Positions 51,129 to 62,800 of a stretch of 64,000 nt of DNA are shown piece after piece. The DNA lies in assembly GCF_022539665.2 (NCBI RefSeq), contig NC_081338.1:5630446-5694445 (forward strand), given 5' to 3'. Origin of the DNA: Daphnia carinata (lineage: Eukaryota > Arthropoda > Branchiopoda > Diplostraca > Daphniidae). Both the position numbers and the translations under genes were made by a program. The stretch's first letter is position 1. The number at the start of each line of letters is the position of its first letter. The notes under the pieces were generated by a model. That model did no database searches, was not told the DNA's origin, and saw nothing but the letters and a program-made list of their open reading frames with translations.

Positions 51129-53172
51129 AAAATCGGATAATCAAATCTGACAAGAAGAATTCTGAAAAAGACAATTAGCCAAGCAAGTAGCAGTAGGATA
51201 ATGAAGAATTATCACAAACATATTACCAGAATGTTTTAAGATCCAACGCAATATCTGCACAACAGTCTCTAACAGGGACGATTTTCAGAATGGCGGCAAA
51301 CAACATCTAGCAAATGCATCGACCACAATGGCGGCGAAAAATGCGGGAATAAGTCCGGCACTTCAGAAGCAAGCGACCCCCTCCCCCCGCCTGCAACGTT
51401 GCCTATTGGAAAACGGAAAACATTTGAAAAAAGTTATGTAATTAAACGTTGTATTATTCAAAATTTTTAGTTTCATTTTCAAGAATCATGAACATGAAAT
51501 TTGTTTTTTTGAAGACTTCATGGTTTTTGAGTTATTTCAAATATAAATATAGGTACAATAGACATTTTAGGCCCCGGCCCACAACTTTTACTTCAAAACA
51601 ATAATGTCAATAAAACAAGATAACTGTATATGATTTAGGTTGGAAATTTAGTAAGAATCACGAATATGAAATTTGTTTTCATGTAGACTTCATGGTTTTT
51701 GAGTTATTTCAAATATAAAAGAAGGTACGATAGAAATTTAAGGCCCGACAAAACACCAAGCCCGACTTTTACTTAAAAAGTTAATATAAATAAAACTAGA
51801 TAACTATATACGATGTAGATGCTAAATCTAATAAGAATCGTGAATATGAAATTTGTTTTTATGTAGACATGATGGTTTTTAAGTTATTTAAATTATAAAA
51901 GTTGGTATGATAGAAATTTAAGGCCTGATGCCAAACATACACTTTAAACTTAATATGAATAAAACTAGATAACTACACATCATTTAGATTGTAAATTTAG
52001 TAAGAATCATGAGTATGAAATTTGTTTTATTGTAGACTTTGTGGGTTTTGAGTTATTTTAAATATAAAGGTAGGTACAATAGACATTTTAGGCCCCGGTC
52101 AACAACTTTTACTTCAAAATAATAATGTCAATAAAACAAGATAACTATACATGATTTAGGTTGGAAATTTAGTAAGAATCACGAATATGAAATTTGTTTT
52201 TATGTAGACTTCATGGTTTTTGAGTTATTTCAAATATAAAAGTAGGTACGATAGAAATTTAAGGCCCGACAAAACACCAAGCCCGACTTTTACTTAAAAA
52301 GTTAATATAAATAAAACTAGATAACTATATACGATTTAGATGCTAAATTTAATAAGAATCACGAATACGAAATTTGTTTTTATGTAGACATGATGGTTTT
52401 TGAGTTATTTAAATTATAAAAGTTGGTATGATAGAAATTTAAGGCCCGATACCAAACATTTACTTTAAACTTAATATCAATTAAAATAGATAGCTATACA
52501 TCATTTGGATTGTAAATTTAATAAGAATCATGAATATGCAATTTGTTTTTATGTAGACTTGATGGTTTTTGAGTTATTTAAATATAAAAGTTGGTGCAGT
52601 GGCCCGTTCCAGAACTTTTACTTCAAATAATATCAATAAAACTAGATAACTGTATATCATTTAGATTTTGAATTTAATAAGAATCATGAATATGAAATTT
52701 TTTGTTAGTAAACAATAACGAAACATTACTTTAAACATACATGGTCCTTAGCCGAGTCTAAAATGGTTCAACTGAATGTCGTACCAATAGATGGCGATAC
52801 TGTTTGGCGGACACTTTCTGATAAAAATTCTTGAAGTTTAATTGTTGATCTCTCGCGAAATCAAAAAATGACGATATGACCTCACTGATTAAAAAATAAA
52901 AACATGAATCATTCCGATAGTTTATTTATCTTTTGGCCATCAAGTTGTCCATTTAAAGTTGATTTAATTTCAATACTAAGTAAAATGCCAATAAACTAAG
53001 TAAATTGCCAATAACAATGTTCAAAACCGTTCCAAGTACGCCACCCGCATGAAAAATTGTTAAATTTTAGATGACTTGATCAACAAATATCACAAAAGGT
53101 TTGCTGAATACCTTAGATGCAATTGGACCTTTAAGTAGTCGCAATTACCAGCGTGCCCACTCAAAACTACTT

Positions 53173-53591
53173 TTACTTCAACTTACCCAGTTCACTCCAA
53201 CCCCTTTGAATCAAGTCAGTATGAGGGCATCCAGGTTTCAAAATTAGTAAGCCTTAATTAATTGGATCACTGTTTTGCCGGAGCCCGTGACAGCACGAGC
53301 AATTAAATATCTTTTGCCAAGAATACCTGTAACTGAAGCTTTCTGAACACTTGTTGGTTTTATGTAGCCAGAATTTTTAAAGCTTTGAAGTAGTAGATGG
53401 CACAGGCAGGCTTCTGCGAATGGCGTTGTGTATTGAGGTACATCTTTTCCTGTAACCTAAAGCAGACCCAATGGATATTTTTAGATCACAACATACAGTT
53501 TCGAGAAATGGCTTACCTGAAGGACGAATTTATCAAAATTTTTAAAGCGTTCCCCACAGACGATGCCCTTAGATTTTTTTCTATTTTCTCA
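53173..53591 (-). pseudogene. Vasa/DDX4-like helicase fragment, copy 8
   Basis: Same fragment and orientation, with intact splice sites and P-loop codons. Confidence 0.8.
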
Positions 53592-55634
53592 AAAATCGGA
53601 TAATCAAATCTGACAAGAAGAATTCTGAAAAAGACAATTAGCCAAGCAAGTAGCAGTAGGATAATGAAGAATTATCACAAACATATTACCAGAATGTTTT
53701 AAGATCCAACGCAATATCTGCACAACAGTCTCTAACAGGGACGATTTTCAGAATGGCGGCAAACAACATCTAGCAAATGCATCGACCACAATGGCGGCGA
53801 AAAATGCGGGAATAAGTCCGGCACTTCAGAAGCAAGCGACCCCCTCCCCCTCCTGCAACGTTGCCTATTGGAAAACGGAAAACATTTTTAAAAAGTAATG
53901 TAATTAAACGTTGTATTATTCAAAATTTTTAGTTTCATTTTCAAGAACCAAGAATATGAAATTTGTTTTTTTGTAGACTTCATGGTTTTTGAGTTATTTC
54001 AAATATAAATATAGGTACAATAGACATTTTAGGCCCCGGCCCACAACTTTTACTTCAAAACAATAATGTCAATAAAACAAGATAACTGTATATGATTTAG
54101 GTTGGAAATTTAGTAAGAATCACGAATATGAAATTTGTTTTCATGTAGACTTCATGGTTTTTGAGTTATTTCAAATATAAAAGAAGGTACGATAGAAATT
54201 TAAGGCCCGACAAAACACCAAGCCCGACTTTTACTTAAAAAGTTAATATAAATAAAACTAGATAACTATATACGATGTAGATGCTAAATCTAATAAGAAT
54301 CGTGAATATGAAATTTGTTTTTATGTAGACATGATGGTTTTTAAGTTATTTAAATTATAAAAGTTGGTATGATAGAAATTTAAGGCCTGATGCCAAACAT
54401 ACACTTTAAACTTAATATGAATAAAACTAGATAACTACACATCATTTAGATTGTAAATTTAGTAAGAATCATGAGTATGAAATTTGTTTTATTGTAGACT
54501 TTGTGGGTTTTGAGTTATTTTAAATATAAAGGTAGGTACAATAGACATTTTAGGCCCCGGTCAACAACTTTTACTTCAAAATAATAATGTCAATAAAACA
54601 AGATAACTATACATGATTTAGGTTGGAAATTTAGTAAGAATCACGAATATGAAATTTGTTTTTATGTAGACTTCATGGTTTTTGAGTTATTTCAAATATA
54701 AAAGTAGGTACGATAGAAATTTAAGGCCCGACAAAACACCAAGCCCGACTTTTACTTAAAAAGTTAATATAAATAAAACTAGATAACTATATACGATTTA
54801 GATGCTAAATTTAATAAGAATCACGAATACGAAATTTGTTTTTATGTAGACATGATGGTTTTTGAGTTATTTAAATTATAAAAGTTGGTATGATAGAAAT
54901 TTAAGGCCCGATACCAAACATTTACTTTAAACTTAATATCAATTAAAATAGATAGCTATACATCATTTGGATTGTAAATTTAATAAGAATCATGAATATG
55001 CAATTTGTTTTTATGTAGACTTGATGGTTTTTGAGTTATTTAAATATAAAAGTTGGTGCAGTGGCCCGTTCCAGAACTTTTACTTCAAATAATATCAATA
55101 AAACTAGATAACTGTACATCATTTAGATTTTGAATTTAATAAGAATCATGAATATGAAATTTTTTGTTAGTAAACAATAACGAAACATTACTTTAAACAT
55201 ACATGGTCCTTAGCCGAGTCTAAAATGGTTCAACTGAATGTCGTACCAATAGATGGCGATACTGTTTGGCGGACACTTTCTGATAAAAATTCTTGAAGTT
55301 TAATTGTTGATCTCTCGCGAAATCAAAAAATGACGATATGACCTCACTGATTAAAAAATAAAAACATGAATCATTCCGATAGTTTATTTATCTTTTGGCC
55401 ATCAAGTTGTCCATTTAAAGTTGATTTAATTTCAATACTAAGTAAAATGCCAATAAACTAAGTAAATTGCCAATAACAATGTTCAAAACCGTTCCAAGTA
55501 CGCCACCCGCATGAAAAATTGTTAAATTTTAGATGACTTGATCAACAAATATCACAAAAGGTTTGCTGAATACCTTAGATGCAATTGGACCTTTAAGTAG
55601 TCGCAATTACCAGCGTGCCCACTCAAAACTACTT

Positions 55635-56053
55635 TTACTTCAACTTACCCAGTTCACTCCAACCCCTTTGAATCAAGTCAGTATGAGGGCATCCAGGTTT
55701 CAAAATTAGTAAGCCTTAATTAATTGGATCACTGTTTTGCCGGAGCCCGTGACAGCACGAGCAATTAAATATCTTTTGCCAAGAATACCTGTAACTGAAG
55801 CTTTCTGAACACTTGTTGGTTTTATGTAGCCAGAATTTTGAAAGCTTTGAAGTAGTAGATGGCACAGGCAGGCTTCTGCGAATGGCGTTGTGTATTGAGG
55901 TACATCTTTTCCTGTAACCTAAAGCAGACCCAATGGATATTTTTAGATCACAACATACAGTTTCGAGAAATGGCTTACCTGAAGGACGAATTTATCAAAA
56001 TTTTTAAAGCGTTCCCCACAGACGATGCCCTTAGATTTTTTTCTATTTTCTCA
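55635..56053 (-). pseudogene. Vasa/DDX4-like helicase fragment, copy 9 (array end)
   Basis: Last copy. The array similarity stops about 25 bp beyond its right edge, so the end of the array and the end of the captured helicase segment nearly coincide. Confidence 0.8.
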
Positions 56054-56094
56054 AAAATCGGATAATCAAATCTGACAATACCGAATTTAAAAAC

Positions 56095-56110
56095 TACTGG
56101 CGCGCCAGTA
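56095..56110. repeat. 16-bp perfect palindrome at the array boundary
   Basis: TACTGGCGCGCCAGTA reads the same on both strands and lies 17 bp beyond the point where array similarity stops. Confidence 0.9.
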
Positions 56111-57114
56111 CGCTACAGTGCTAGTGTGACACATCAAAGTTATTAAATCCTATGTATTTCCAAAACGGTTGATGTTTTGAAAAAAATGTTTTTCTCGGAA
56201 TCAGCATAAAATTTTGAGTATATTCTGTCATTTTCAAGCAATTCCAACGATGGTCAATTTTTGACGGTTTTGGAGGCAATTTTCCCACGGTCATTTTCTT
56301 CGTTTTTCTCGATTTTGTTAAGCCCAATGTCAAAACAGAGCCAATATTCGTGATCAGCGTTCAATTTCGCATCGGAATAATGTATTTTTAACCAAATTAA
56401 GCAAGGATTACGAAAATTGATATCTTTTACACGTGAACCTTACGGCATTTGAAGTATTAGAAGTGGAAGTTGCTACAGACCTTACCCTAGCCCCCGGACG
56501 ATCGCTGAAACCCAATGTAGAAAACTGAATATCGTACCAATAGGTGGCTATAGTGTTTGGGAGACCGTCTGCAGTAGAAATTCCTGATACAAAGTTGTTA
56601 CTCGTATGTTATTCGACGCTTAATACTGTTAAATACTATTATTTGGTGCTAACATATAATTTGACGCAAAAATGTTGGGGATATGTTTTAGGGCATTTTC
56701 CTCTATTAAAGTTAGCACTTGAAACACTTAAATAATTTGATAAAAATTTTATATGTTAAACAGGAATAAACCCGTTAATAACTTAGTATTGAATAAAAAA
56801 AAAAGTCAGGAAAATAGTTGTTAAACTATTAGCTAAGATTGACTATACGTTTATTATTGACGCTGACGACAGATGGGGGAATTCAACACAGATGCTGAAA
56901 AAGAAAGAAAAACAACACATTTCTACATATTCATTATAACTTCTTGCAGCAGATAGCGAAATTTTCAAGAAACGAAACTAAGCTTCACTACTATCTAATG
57001 CTACTTCTCTCCTACATTCAAGCTTACTTTAAAAATGTAAAAAGAGTTACTTGGATCACCCACTAAGCAAGCTTACCATCAAACTGAAATAATTTTTTTT
57101 TAAATTAACGCCAA
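56111..57114. other. AT-rich flank of the satellite array
   Basis: No gene is recognised. It contains the diverged array-related piece at about 56516-56625 and short A runs. Confidence 0.45.
56516..56625 (+). repeat. Diverged solitary piece of the array unit
   Basis: The stretch AACTGAATATCGTACCAATA followed by G-GTGGC-ATA-TGTTTGG-GAC resembles the unit segment just after the monomer block (for example at about 37980-38050) with several substitutions. It is an old relative outside the homogenised array. Confidence 0.65.
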
Positions 57115-57381
57115 CTAATGATGTCTGTGCTTTTTGTAGTTTGAATAAATCTGTTCAACCGAAAACGTCAAAAATCCAAGTCCAGTACCAATGCCTAGAA
57201 TTAAAAAGGCGCTTGTTAGGTCAGTGAGCTGGATCGGAACTTCGCGAGCGACTTCGCTTTTTGAGTCTGCGAAACACTTATCCGCCCTCGGTATTGTAGG
57301 TAGGTTGTACACCCAGTGACGAAGAAGGCCAAACTCAAACAAGTCGATAAAACTATTTACATTTTGTTGGTGATAAGCCAA
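57115..57381 (-). pseudogene. Ionotropic receptor C-terminal fragment
   Basis: An 88-codon minus-strand frame ends with a segment typical of the last membrane helix of ionotropic glutamate-receptor-family proteins: VPIQLTDLTSAFLILGIGTG followed by LGFLTFSVEQIY and a short basic tail. No upstream ligand-binding or pore exons are present; only about 105 bp separate it from the OXA1L stop codon, and no convincing acceptor precedes it. It is a stranded terminal exon, or a last exon transcribed in line with OXA1L. Ionotropic receptors act in chemosensation. Confidence 0.6.
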
Positions 57382-57486
57382 TTGGAAAAGAAATGAGAAA
57401 AAAACAAAAAAGCTTATTTAAAATCACTAAGTCTACTATAAACAAGTTTATCTCAACTGCTGTTTTGCTCTTACAATCCAAGAAAA

Positions 57487-59358
57487 TTATGCCGCTTTTT
57501 TGGCTTGTTTGAAACCCTGTTGGACTAGCTGTTGTGCTTTGGGTGCTGTTGGGTTATACGAATACGTTTTTTGAACGGGGCCTGTACCCGCACGTTTGAA
57601 ATTTGAGTCCATGAGTCGCTGGCGTTCGTTGAGCTCGCTGGTGATTTTCTGGTTAGTCCATGCTGCGAAATAAAAACGGAAAAATGTTAGCAAAGACTTC
57701 ACTATTGAAAAATTTGTGGCAAAATATTAAACTACCTTCCCGCAATGATTCCATGAATCCCTTTTTCGCACCTGCTCCTTTAAGCGGGGTCACAGTTATT
57801 AACTGATCTATGTCGAAATAGCTTCGAACTTTTGGGATTCGCAGGAAACCCACTTGTATTAAAGATATTATGTTGGTTGTCAGCCAATAGCAGAGAATGG
57901 CCTAGAAATGAAAACGTTTAAATTATCAAACTGCTGTTGACAAATTTTAATACTTGATTGGAATATATACCCCGGAGAAATTCATGGTAATGGGAAACAT
58001 GATGAATGGTATGGCTCTGAAGAAATAAATAAGCAGTGGTGAGCCTTGAGCAGAAAGCCTGGCTGAATCGGTTCCCAACTGCAATGTCATCAACATACTG
58101 AATAAAGTGATTTGTCAACTTAAAGAAGAAGAATGACTTTACTTCAATGGTTGCCCACACTGTAATACTAGTTAGCATTGGCAGTATGTAATATGGGTCA
58201 CAGATTGTAAGATCAGTGAACCAGAACAACCCTCCATGTTTCATGCTCTCTACTGGTGTATTTGCCATACCCTTTAAGGCAAAGAAAAAACTCATAAACA
58301 CAGGTGCCTGCAATTTGAGAAGTGTAAAAGAATAAGGGTGTTAATAATCTGAATTCACAAGATGTAAAAAATTAAGCTGTGTACCTGGATCAGAGGCACC
58401 ATCAAATTTTTAAAAGGGTTCAATCCCTTCTCCTTCATGAACTGTTGAATCTCATACGCCATCTGGGCGGCTAAAAACGGCAGAAACATTTAAGAATTAC
58501 AGCTTGAATTGCACGGATAACCATATGCACAAGTACATTGGATGGCATTTCCAGACAGTCTTGCATCTGTCATTTTTTGCTGGAGAACCTGTAACTGTGG
58601 CATATTGTTTGTCATTTTGGCTGCATTCTTCTGGGCTTTTATGACTAGGGGAAACATAAGTGTTCGAACTGTCAACACCCCTACAATTGCCAATAAATTA
58701 TTATAAAGCGCCGAACCTGAATAGCAACAATTTTACCTAACGCGATGCAAGCCCACCAAGGAATATCCAAGCCAATGTGCAACCATTCCAAACACGTTTG
58801 AATGAGGCCACTTGGTGACATTCCTCCTAAACCAATTTCTGTAAAGGCAGGTTCTGCCAAATTGCTTGTGGAAATTGCCTCTGAAATTGTTTCCACTGAT
58901 GTTGGTACGGGTGGAGGTGCAGGTATGTCAACAAATTCCTGACAGATGAATAAAACAAAGGTATCAGAAAAACAGAAAAGAAAACCTATATGTTCTATAG
59001 AATATTTACTGAGGTACTATTGGTTGTTGCAGCAGCAGCCGGTACACTGGTGAGTGTTGGCCCGTTTGCCACATTTCTGGAATACGCAGAAAGGCTCAGC
59101 TGGCGTTGAGAACAAGGTGTCACGTTGGAAATTTTGACGTGAAGCCTTAAGGGTCTGCATTTGCTGAAAAATACAGAGGAAATGGCGGGTGTGTGGTAAG
59201 ATTTGACGGGGATTACGACAGCTGCCGCACGCACCGTGCAAGTAAACTAAAAACACGAAAGAAACGGTTTATCATTGTAACACCACGGTGAACCATTTTT
59301 ATATAGTAACCTGTTTTCGTAACGGAAGAAGAAGGAAACGACTCGACTGAGAAATCAT
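57487..59358 (-). CDS. OXA1L: Mitochondrial inner-membrane insertase OXA1L
   Basis: Nine exons join in phase: 59358-59311, 59246-59010, 58938-58737, 58680-58537, 58470-58385, 58307-58143, 58078-57971, 57901-57736 and 57662-57487. They encode 443 residues (human is 435). The start ATG at 59358 gives a basic, hydroxylated presequence (MISQSSRFLLLPLRKQ) suited to mitochondrial import and is the only one in phase with exon 2. The YidC/Oxa core follows: WWACIALGVLTVRTLMFPLV, the charged loop EIQQFMKEKGLNPFKN, APVFMSFFFALKGMA, GTDSARLSAQGSPLL and CYWLTTNIISLIQVGFLRIP. The tail is basic, as needed for ribosome binding. OXA1L inserts mitochondrially made and some imported proteins into the inner membrane. 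Introns are 53-77 bp. Confidence 0.96.
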
Positions 59359-59863
59359 TTTCAAGTTGTTGGCGTAAGCAAGTCTTCAAATCCCAGGACA
59401 ATAATGTTCGCATACAAATCAAACTTTAAACTGTGCTTTTTTAATTAAAAATTCGTCTGCTGGTGCGTCAAGAATCGACGCCATCTAGCAGTAATGCAAT
59501 CAACGATAATGGTAAAACGGGTTCCGTCTTTAACATAGTAAATGACATAACATTAGTAAAACGTATTCATTCATTGTAAAAAAAAATTCAAAATTAGGTA
59601 ATCGAGCATTCAACTCAGATCACGTGTATTAATCATTTTTACATTCCGGGAAGCGAAACGAGGCAAACGCGGAATAAAACACCTATACTTGTTTCTCTTT
59701 GCTATAAAACTGGATGGAAAATCAATAGTGTACAGCCTTGACGAAAAATCAGCACATTAAAATGAGGAGGGATCAAGTTATTTTAAAAACAAAAAAAAAG
59801 AAACAGTGAAAAATTTTAAAGATTAAATGAGAGAGGTTTGATCAAAAAAAAAAAAAAAAAAGA
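59359..59863. other. Spacer between OXA1L and the thioester protein gene
   Basis: It holds the OXA1L promoter and the 3' UTR of the thioester gene, with an A17-type run at about 59844-59861. No gene is seen. Confidence 0.5.
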
Positions 59864-62800
59864 TTAAATTAAGAGTAAAGCACTTGTGAGACCCGACAGA
59901 ACAATGCATAGTAGAGTCGGAATCAATGACTGCTGGCCACCAGTTGTGCGGCTGTTAGTTCGGCCGTCCAGCGTTCCCCATCCTTTCGATCCATCCTCGT
60001 CGCCACTCCAACCGGGGTATGTGGAGCATTGGTTTTTACAGTCGTTTGACTGGCAAATATCGCAAACATTGGCTGCAACTGGTTCGTAAAACACGCGAGC
60101 ACGACGAGCTGTTTCCACAGGGAAAAAAGTCCAGTTAAAATTAATTTAAAAAAGGGAAGATTTAAATGAAACTTACAGCTGTCGTAATAATCGTACATAA
60201 CGACGGGTACTTTACGCTGCTCTGCCACTTTGAAGACGCGATACGCCTGAACAGTTGGGCAGACCGTATTTCTCGTCATCTAAAAATACGAGAAAAGAAA
60301 TGATCCTGAAGCCGGAAAAAAATAAATGAAAAACGAATGGCTTACCTTGTCAAAGTACAGAGAAATTCCTGTGCCACCTTCTTTTGTTTCTACTTTTTTG
60401 ACATCTTTAATAGCCCTGAGACTTGGGAGTGAATCCTCATCCATGACGTAACCAGAAGGAAGGCTGATTTCCATAACAGCCATGTTGCTTTCCTCACCGA
60501 CAAAGCTACGAACAAAGCCAGATTAAAAAACGAGATTAAATATATACAATAGAGACGATGTTACCTGGAGCAGATTGTTAATTGCATGCGGTTTTGATTA
60601 GCGTTTTTGAATAGCTGCGGATCTAAAGTGAATAGCGGCCATTCTCCGGTTACGTTCAGATTGTATGAAGTGGACACTTGAATGATGGCGAAACCACTCC
60701 CAACAGCTGATATTTCCACTTGGGTGGTCTTTGGGGGTAACTGTTAAACAAAAAAGGAAAATACATTTACTTTTAAACTTAAAGAGCTAACTGTAATGTT
60801 TTTTTTACCTTGAACTTTTGAAGAATCATGGCGTTTTCTCGGCTAAGAGAAAAGGTTTCAGCACCAGTGTCGTGTTTGATCTTGACGTTAATGTTGGTAT
60901 TGGGCACCGTAATCTTCTCGGCCAGCTTGGCGAGCGCGTAGAGTCCAATCACCGTGTCCTGGGTCGACGAAAAGCCGCCGTTCGAGTTTCGCTGGGCAAC
61001 CATCCACCGCATGATGGGCAGAGCCTCCGTCACAAGACCTCGTTGAAGGTACGATAGCAAAGCATAGGCCGTCATCTCGACATCGACGGACGTCGTCAGA
61101 GAAGACCAAGGATTGGATTTGTCCTTTTCTGTTCTCGGTTTCGACCAGGAGCGGAACTCTTCTTCCGTATTATTAGCCTTGGCCTGCAGCATGTCAAACG
61201 CCGCATCCATCGATGGCACTTCGGCCAAATGAAGAGCGTACGTCACCAAGGCCATGGCGTACGGGTCGGTGATGGATGGCAATTCTTTGACGAGGAAATC
61301 GGCCGCTTTCTGCATACTGGGTCCGTACCGAAGGCCGGCTTTATTTTCGAGGAAAGCTAAAAGGACGTAAGCCGTTAGAGGAACACCTTTGCCTGCTCCG
61401 CCCTGCATATCAGTATGGGAAACTTTGCCAACTTCCGGGAAAGAGCCGTTGACAGCTTGGTTGGCTGACAACCACTGCAGAGCGTCATCGATGACGTGGT
61501 CTTCAATGGTGATGTAAGGTTGAGCTTGACGGAATGATCGAGCTACAAAAGCAGTCAACCACGTGCTGCCGGAAGCGTCGCTTTTGCCAAAGGCGCTGAA
61601 CGAGCCGTCATCGCGTTTGTACGTCAATTCTTTTTGGTATCCAGTCTCCATGAATCCCAAAGCTTTCGAGCTGATGGCATCCGTCAACTGGCCGGTATTC
61701 TTCAGGTACTCGGTGACGACAATGTTGGGCACAAAGAGAAGCATATTCTGTTCTCCGCATCCAAACGGCATGCGCAGCAACGCGTTCAAATTGTTGATGC
61801 TCGGTCCCATAATATCAGCGATGGCGGACAGTTCGACAGACTGCGAGCCGGGCACGGCGTTGAACGGAATGGTGACTGTGACGTTGTTGGTGTACGATCG
61901 GCTGGAACGCAGGTCTAATAAATAGGCCTTGTTGCGGTAAATGGTTTCTCCTTCCGCTTTGACGAGCAGTTTCTTGACGATGGCATCACCGGCTGTTGTC
62001 GCTTTGGCAGTCAAGCGAAGATCGATGTTGCCTAATGTAGTCGGACGGATGAGGAAAGAAACGGGCGTGCCGTCTTGAGCTGGAATTCGGACCGATTTTT
62101 TGCGGAAGATGGTTTCGCCTGTTTGTTTTTTTTGTTTTTGTTTTTTTTTAATAATAATTAATGATTTTTTAAAATAATTATTTTTTAATTGAATTTTACT
62201 TGAAATTTCATTGTCTTCCACGCCGTTATCGACAAACTGGAAATCGCCAATGTTCTCAAAAGTCAATTCGGCCGTAATCTCCTTGTTCATGTAATTAAAG
62301 ACAACGGCCTGTATGGCGACGACTTCCCCACGTATCACAGAGTAAGGCAAATTCAATTGAATAAAGAATGGACGAAACACTTGCATCTGCAATTGAGAAA
62401 TAAATTAAATAAAAAAAAAAAAAAAATCAAAGAGCGAAAAGGGACGAATAAATTACTTTGGCAGGTTGTTCAATGACGCCGAGACCGTGAAACGTATCCA
62501 AAGAAAAGGCAGTAATCACCCAAGATGTGATTGTATCAGGAGCTTCTTTGACAAAACGGGCAGTTCCGTCCGTCCTTTTTTTTTGTTTTTATCATATAAA
62601 ATTAATTAGTATTATTTCTTTTAATGGTCAAAATAAGGAAAGAGGGTTAAAACAGTAGCGTCTCAATTCATAAGCAAAGCGCCAAATTAGTTGGGAGATA
62701 AATCGGGTCGTCTCTGAAGACACGAATGAACCATTTTTCAATTGAAAAACACGTTCATTCATGTCTTATTTTTGTGGGTGAGTCTCCAGTTAATAAACGC

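Larger units (their letters stand above)
34518..56078. repeat. Tandem array of a 2.46-kb higher-order unit, about 8.8 copies
   Basis: Identical landmark positions recur at 36143, 38606, 41091, 43553, 46013, 48473, 50934, 53397 and 55859, spaced 2463, 2485, 2462, 2460, 2460, 2461, 2463 and 2462 bp. Copies differ by only scattered substitutions and small indels, so homogenisation is strong. Each unit has two halves: seven full plus one truncated divergent monomers of about 170 bp, then about 1.2 kb of non-monomer sequence holding a DEAD-box helicase fragment on the minus strand. The left end is cut by the 100-N gap inside the monomer half. The right end breaks off at about 56078 inside the non-monomer half, just past the helicase fragment. 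Confidence 0.97.

Noticed and set aside
34518-56078. CRISPR-like array
   Set aside because: The repeats are 170 bp and 2.46 kb, not short direct repeats with unique spacers, and the context is eukaryotic.
61563-61925. 120-codon plus-strand frame
   Set aside because: It lies opposite the thioester domain exon and has no independent support.
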